From JAAZIN01 sp964464625 (GTDB lineage: Bacteria; Bacillota; Dethiobacteria; DTU022): DNA of 64,000 bases. A program made the translations under genes and the position numbers. The stretch is taken from the NCBI GenBank assembly GCA_964464625.1, contig CAYXKD010000002.1, positions 1 through 64,000 on the forward strand, given 5' to 3'. How positions within the stretch are numbered: the first letter of the stretch is position 1; every line of letters begins with the position of its first letter. The notes beneath the pieces are model-generated. The model made no database searches and was not told the origin of the DNA. It worked only from the letters and a program-made list of their open reading frames with translations. Positions 59,877-64,000 of this stretch are shown here, piece after piece.

Positions 59877-62318
59877 TCAGGAATAATCCGCCGGCTGGTA
59901 GAAAATCCTATCTGGATAATTTTTCTTAAAGCTGTTTTTAAAGAGGGCAAAGGGCGACAGGGCCGCATCCCTTGCCAGGGCCATGCCCCCTCCCCTGACT
60001 CCCGCTGTGTTGCCCCTGAAAAGATTGCCCGAGATCTCCAGCACTGAGCGCCATGCGGAGATCCCGCCCCCGTACACCTCGGCAATATTGCCCTCGATAG
60101 TATTACCGGTCAATACGGGCGAAGCGGCCACAATATTGATCCCGCCGCCATGAACCGCCTTATTCTTGAAAATGTAGTTGTCCAGTATTGAAGGTTTCCC
60201 CCCCAGACTGACAGCCATGCCGCCGCCCATCTTTGCCTCATTGGCCTCGATGCGGTTGCCCTCCACAGCAGGATCCGCAAGTATACAACAGATCCCTCCT
60301 CCCTCGATGAGAGCGCTGTTACCCGCAATGGTATTGGCGATGAGGTGAGGCGCCGCCTCCAGAACGGCGACCCCTCCACCGTACCCGGGAACCTTGCCCT
60401 CGCCGGAATCTGTTGTATTGTTTTCGATAATGTTATTGGAGATTACCGGACTGCTCCCTTTCGCAACGAGAATGCCGCCCCCGAAACAACCCATAAACTC
60501 TTCCACCACCGTTCCCTGCCCTCCGGTAATGGTAAAACCGGCCAGAAGAGCACCCTCCCCCTCACCATTGCAAAAGGAAACAACCGATCTTTCCCCTGCG
60601 CCCTGAATGATGGTATGGCTGACAACTTCGGGATCTTCAGGATCGCTGCTCTGCACCGCAACCTCTTTGCCCATGAAGTCGATATTCTCTACGTAAATAC
60701 CGGGACTCACAATGATCCTCTCCCCATTCAGGGAAGCCTCAATGGCCTTCTGGATGCTGCTGTATTCGCCGGGAACCAGTTTCTGCCCCCCTGAAAGTTC
60801 CCGATCCTTTTCGCCCAGATCATAAAGATAGATAAAAGCATTCTGGGAGCAATAAATATCGAGCAGCTCTCCTATTTGATCAAGATGCCCGGTGAACATT
60901 TCTCCTTCCCCAGGCACAACATGGGAGAAGAAAAACCAGATCCGCCCCTTTCCGACCATCTCATCCAGTTCATCAAGATACAACTGGCGGTTTCCCCTAT
61001 AATTTCCCCCGGGTATATAAGAAACCTCCTGATTGTATGTGTAATACTCAAAAACCTTGAATGACTCGTGATAAACATAGATTTCATCGCCAGCCTGCTT
61101 ATTATCAAAATAGTACTCTATAACGGGCCTGGACTCTTCATTCAGGCGCGGTTTTACCAGGTGATAAGCGCTGCGTAGCGCCGGTATGGAAAATATGACA
61201 ACGGCCAAAACGACTGCAGTCACAGCGCTGCGGCGAAAAAGAGCGGCGCCAACATGGTAAAGCCCTTCCCCGATGACCAGGTAAAACAGAGGCATGGTAA
61301 ACAATACCATCCTGTCTGCAATGGGATAGAAACGCATCGCCGACAGTGCCGCCAGCACCGCCAGCGGCAGCAGGATCAGCCCCAGCACAAAGCGTTCCTT
61401 TCTTGATTTCCACAGCATTGCGACCCCCGCGGTGATGATCACAAGAAGCAGGGCTGCATGGGGAATGCTGAACCCCAGGGGATTGCAAAACAGCTTGATT
61501 GCCGCCTGGGGATACCAGGCCAGCTGACTCAGTGAAACGGGAGGAAAAGGAATAAAATCATTCTCGAAAAATATATAGAAAGCTCCATTATTTGATGCCG
61601 GGCCGGCAATGTAATGATAGCTGATGGCAAAGCTTACGCCCCAGAAAAGGGCCATGGTTCCAAGTTTCACCATCACCGCTGTGATTTTTTCCTTCTGCTC
61701 CCTCAAGGCAAAGATAAAGAGAACAATGCCTGTACCGGCCAGGATAAAGACAGAGGAATAAGCGCACCAGATCGCCAGGCTGCCGGCAATGGTGAATATG
61801 ATTGTTTCCCTCAAAGCGTAGCGGCGCCTGTAAAGGTTCTCCGCCAGCAGTAGAATGACAATGGTGATAAGCAGCTCCAGGCTGTACTGCTTAGCCTCAT
61901 TGGAATAGTAAATGGCACGGTCTGCCAGCACCAACAAAGCCAGAGCCGGCGGCAGCGCTTTGGGGCCAAGGAATCTCTCTGCCATTTTCACAAAAAGAAA
62001 GAGAGCGGCAATCCCGGACAGTAAAGGGATAAGCCTGAGAATATACTCGCTATATCCAAAGAGCTCTGTAAGCAATTTTGTAAGCAGGAGATAGAGAGGC
62101 GGCGCAGCCTGCACATTGTCAAGAGGTGAAAGCAGCTCCAGGTATCCCCGCTCCAGTATATTCATCACCAGCAGAGACTCGTCAAACCAGATGGAGCGGT
62201 TGGATAGGTATTGAAGAAGACGCGTCACTATCCCGTAACCGAGAAGTACCCAGATAAGGACGCGGGAATAATAAATCCTCCGCAAAACCGGCAAAACCGG
62301 CAAAACCCTCTCTTTCAA
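59877..62318 (-). CDS. GT39-type membrane glycosyltransferase fused to a beta-helix
   Basis: This 813-residue protein combines two domains. Residues about 20-420 are a GT-C membrane glycosyltransferase with the IWFDESLLV motif, a following APPLYLLL segment and about ten helices. From about residue 515 a right-handed parallel beta-helix begins (SSIQKAIEASLNGER), with coils carrying G-G-G-I and N-x-I-x-x-N steps, as in pectate-lyase or NosD-like folds. I chose TTG 62318, with GGAGG 8 bases upstream. The N-terminus reads VLPVLPVLR, from a 9-base tandem repeat. It is 27 bases from the previous GT39 gene. Confidence 0.87.
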   Translation of the reverse strand: MKERVLPVLPVLRRIYYSRVLIWVLLGYGIVTRLLQYLSNRSIWFDESLLVMNILERGYLELLSPLDNVQAAPPLYLLLTKLLTELFGYSEYILRLIPLLSGIAALFLFVKMAERFLGPKALPPALALLVLADRAIYYSNEAKQYSLELLITIVILLLAENLYRRRYALRETIIFTIAGSLAIWCAYSSVFILAGTGIVLFIFALREQKEKITAVMVKLGTMALFWGVSFAISYHYIAGPASNNGAFYIFFENDFIPFPPVSLSQLAWYPQAAIKLFCNPLGFSIPHAALLLVIITAGVAMLWKSRKERFVLGLILLPLAVLAALSAMRFYPIADRMVLFTMPLFYLVIGEGLYHVGAALFRRSAVTAVVLAVVIFSIPALRSAYHLVKPRLNEESRPVIEYYFDNKQAGDEIYVYHESFKVFEYYTYNQEVSYIPGGNYRGNRQLYLDELDEMVGKGRIWFFFSHVVPGEGEMFTGHLDQIGELLDIYCSQNAFIYLYDLGEKDRELSGGQKLVPGEYSSIQKAIEASLNGERIIVSPGIYVENIDFMGKEVAVQSSDPEDPEVVSHTIIQGAGERSVVSFCNGEGEGALLAGFTITGGQGTVVEEFMGCFGGGILVAKGSSPVISNNIIENNTTDSGEGKVPGYGGGVAVLEAAPHLIANTIAGNSALIEGGGICCILADPAVEGNRIEANEAKMGGGMAVSLGGKPSILDNYIFKNKAVHGGGINIVAASPVLTGNTIEGNIAEVYGGGISAWRSVLEISGNLFRGNTAGVRGGGMALARDAALSPFALFKNSFKKNYPDRIFYQPADYS
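62282..62308. repeat. 9-base tandem repeat in the GT39 start region
   Basis: GCAAAACCG occurs twice exactly and a third time as GCAAAACCC, in three consecutive nine-base units within codons 4-12 of the 62318 gene. Changes in copy number would not shift the frame. Confidence 0.8.
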
Positions 62319-62336
62319 AACAATCCGCCTCCCCAG

Positions 62337-62375
62337 AATTAGTAAACTTGGTGCCTGGCACCAAGTTTACTAATT
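62337..62375. repeat. REP-like palindrome R9
   Basis: This is a perfect 39-base palindrome with 19-base arms around T. The TAG stop of the GtrA gene (62370-62372) lies inside the right arm; the left arm ends 18 bases before the TTG of the following gene. Confidence 0.94.
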
Positions 62376-62795
62376 GAAGATGAATTTTTTGCGGGAGAAG
62401 TAGTTCCAGAAGAATACGATTCCTGTGGCGGCGACTTTTGAGATCATGTAGTGCACCTGGAAAATAGAGACAAAGAGATAGAGAAAGAACTCGTTAAAAA
62501 GCAGCCCGATGAGGCTGACAAAGAATACCAGGCCTATCTCGAGGTATCTGGTGTGGCGGCCGCTGCTGAAAACACATTTTATCGAAAGTACATAGTTCAC
62601 CGCTGTGGAGAAAATGAATGAGAGCGCCGCTGCAAGCAGGTAGTGCATCGCTCCGTATTTTACCAGGGCCCAGTAGAGCAGCCAGTCGACAAGCGCCGCT
62701 GTGGCTCCGACGAAGAAATATTTAATCAGTTGTGTCAGGTTAACCTGTTTTTCCAGGAAAAGGGCAACTGCGCCTTTTTCTGCGCTGTTATGCAT
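62370..62795 (-). CDS. GtrA-family membrane protein
   Basis: This 141-residue protein has four transmembrane helices and the GtrA motifs (YFFVGATAALVDWLLYW and the VNYVLSIKCVF segment; the C-terminal FFWNYFSRKKFIF is typical). GtrA proteins are believed to flip or deliver polyprenyl-linked sugars made by a partner GT2 enzyme, which is the next gene upstream. GGGGGAGG precedes ATG 62795. Its stop codon lies in R9. Confidence 0.92.
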   Translation of the reverse strand: MHNSAEKGAVALFLEKQVNLTQLIKYFFVGATAALVDWLLYWALVKYGAMHYLLAAALSFIFSTAVNYVLSIKCVFSSGRHTRYLEIGLVFFVSLIGLLFNEFFLYLFVSIFQVHYMISKVAATGIVFFWNYFSRKKFIFN

Positions 62796-62813
62796 TTTTG
62801 CAGCCTCCCCCAG

Positions 62814-63512
62814 CTAAATCTTTCTTTTAAAGAGGCCGTATTTCAAAATTACATATATCGCCCTGACCCCGTCTTTCCAGCCAATCTTCTTCCCCTCTTC
62901 ATAGCTCCGCCCGTAATAGGAGATGCCCACCTCGTAGATGCGGCACTTCATCCTGGCGATCTTGGCCGTGACCTCGGGCTCGAAACCAAACCTGTCCTCT
63001 TTTATATCCACACTCTGGATGATTTCGCGCCGGAACATCTTGTAACAGGTCTCCATATCCGTTAAATTTAAATTTGTAAACATATTGGAGAAGAGGGTGA
63101 GAAAGCGGTTGCCCACGTAATGCCAAAAATAGAGGACGCGGTGCGGCCCCCCGCCCATGAACCTGGAACCGTAGACCACATCGGCTTTTCCTTCAAGGAT
63201 GGGCTGCATCAGCACAGGGTACTCCGCCGGATCATACTCCAGGTCCGCATCCTGCACGACGACACAATCACCGCTGACCTCCTTGAATCCCGTTCTCAAT
63301 GCGGCGCCTTTGCCCATATTCTTTTCATGGTAGAGAACCTTCTCCACAAGGGGTTCAATTTTCTCTTTCAAAATATCCCTGGTTCCATCAGTGGAATAAT
63401 CATCGACAACGATTATCTCCAGCTCCTTAACAGGCGACTCCATGATGTCATGAATGATCTGCTCCACTGTATCTTTTTCATTATATACAGGAACAACGAC
63501 TGAAAGTTTCAT
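62814..63512 (-). CDS. Family 2 glycosyltransferase (polyprenyl-phosphate sugar synthase type)
   Basis: This 232-residue enzyme is of the dolichyl-phosphate mannose synthase type. The nucleotide site VVPVYNEKDTV begins at the N-terminus, and IIVVDDYSTDGT follows. The metal-binding D-x-D is in VQDADLEYDP, and GSRFMGGG and the KMFRREI segment are typical. It probably makes a polyprenyl-phosphate sugar that GtrA and the two GT39 proteins use. AAAGGAG precedes ATG 63512. It lacks the C-terminal helices of some relatives, which fits partnership with GtrA. Confidence 0.93.
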   Translation of the reverse strand: MKLSVVVPVYNEKDTVEQIIHDIMESPVKELEIIVVDDYSTDGTRDILKEKIEPLVEKVLYHEKNMGKGAALRTGFKEVSGDCVVVQDADLEYDPAEYPVLMQPILEGKADVVYGSRFMGGGPHRVLYFWHYVGNRFLTLFSNMFTNLNLTDMETCYKMFRREIIQSVDIKEDRFGFEPEVTAKIARMKCRIYEVGISYYGRSYEEGKKIGWKDGVRAIYVILKYGLFKRKI

Positions 63513-63569
63513 AAGCCTGCTCCTTTGCCTGATTTTAATCTCCCACTGAATGTCCTGCTGCGCCTGATG

Positions 63570-64000
63570 CTATTTCGGCGCCCCCCTCGCAGCAGGCTCA
63601 CCCAGCTCGCTCTCAAAATAGGCAATAGTCTTTTTCAGTCCTTGCTCCAGTGGTACCCGCGGCAGCCAGTTCAACTTTTCGCGGGCCAGTGATATATCGG
63701 GCTGCCTGCGGCGGGGATCGTCCTGCGGCAGCGGCTGGAAGATCAGTTTCGACCTTGAACCGGTAAGCTCCACTATTATTTTCGCCAGTTCATGAATGCT
63801 GATCTCCTGGGGGTTGCCCAGGTTCACCGGTCCCGGGAAGTCAAAGGGGGTAACCATCATTTTAAGCAACCCCTCAACAAGATCATCCACATAGCAGAAT
63901 GAACGGGTCTGCGATCCGTCACCAAAAATGGTGATATTGCGATTCTGCAAAGCCTGGACAATAAAGTTGGAGACCACCCTGCCGTCATCGGGATGCATCC
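63570..64000 (-). CDS. NAD-dependent sugar epimerase/decarboxylase, 3' part only
   Basis: Only the last 143 or so codons are in the window; the gene continues past 64000. The sequence resembles the C-terminal half of UDP-glucuronate decarboxylase (UXS) and related short-chain epimerases: GDGSQTRSFCYVDDLVEG, VNLGNPQEISI, LPQDDPRRRQPDIS and the closing W-L-P-R-V-P-L-E-Q-G-L. UXS makes UDP-xylose. Other NDP-sugar epimerases cannot be excluded without the N-terminal half. The gene lies 57 bases from the GT2 gene and probably starts this surface operon. Confidence 0.83.
   Translation of the reverse strand, partial: MHPDDGRVVSNFIVQALQNRNITIFGDGSQTRSFCYVDDLVEGLLKMMVTPFDFPGPVNLGNPQEISIHELAKIIVELTGSRSKLIFQPLPQDDPRRRQPDISLAREKLNWLPRVPLEQGLKKTIAYFESELGEPAARGAPK

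Noticed and set aside
12907..62375. The repeated palindromes as a CRISPR array.
   Set aside because: The copies are single, spread over 50 kb, and have no regular spacers or cas genes.

Overview
The window (about 55% GC by eye, nearly all genes on the minus strand) looks like a chromosomal piece of an anaerobic, Gram-positive-type Firmicute of class Clostridia. It resembles syntrophic or fatty-acid-oxidising lineages. Reasons: strong Shine-Dalgarno sites, frequent TTG starts, a CIRCE-controlled groESL pair, LytR-CpsA-Psr proteins, a membrane pyrophosphatase, several acyl-CoA dehydrogenases and a B12-dependent acyl-CoA mutase. No rRNA, CRISPR array or prophage was seen. The species cannot be named from the sequence alone.

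Layout. 1-8.3 kb: DedA, ROK kinase, UbiB-like kinase with a small phasin-like partner, a homocitrate/Re-citrate synthase-type enzyme and a tight proC-proB-proA proline operon. 8.5-12.3 kb: tRNA-Trp with its own promoter, a NYN-domain protein, ligA and a small unknown. 12.4-21.9 kb: an acyl-CoA operon (CoA-transferase A and B, thiolase, two acyl-CoA dehydrogenases, corrinoid adenosyltransferase, MeaB-type GTPase, mutase large and small subunits) closed by a terminator. The large subunit has Phe90 and Gln208 at positions that distinguish isobutyryl-CoA mutase from methylmalonyl-CoA mutase, so the operon may convert isobutyrate to butyryl-CoA and on to acetyl-CoA. 22-35.3 kb: purine genes in the order permease, purE, purL, purF, hppA, purM, purN, purH, purD. 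A proton- or sodium-pumping pyrophosphatase gene is embedded in the set, and a divergent REP-associated transposase (RAYT) sits between purM and purN. 35.3-46.7 kb: mixed accessory genes, a third acyl-CoA dehydrogenase behind an 11-bp-periodic repeat array, groESL, a phosphoesterase, a DUF4091 protein and a DUF368 lipid-carrier transporter. 46.9-64 kb: cell-surface genes (glucosaminidase, two tandem beta-helix paralogues, wecB, Hsp20, two LCP proteins, two membrane glycosyltransferases, one of them fused to a beta-helix, GtrA, a GT2 enzyme and a truncated UDP-glucuronate decarboxylase-type gene).

The most distinctive feature is a family of nine near-identical 28-45 bp palindromes (R1-R9), four of which bracket the RAYT gene. 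They occupy gaps between genes, supply stop codons for some genes and extend the C-terminus of PurM. This is a REP-RAYT system. A second 28-bp repeat occurs twice, at 25 and 54333.
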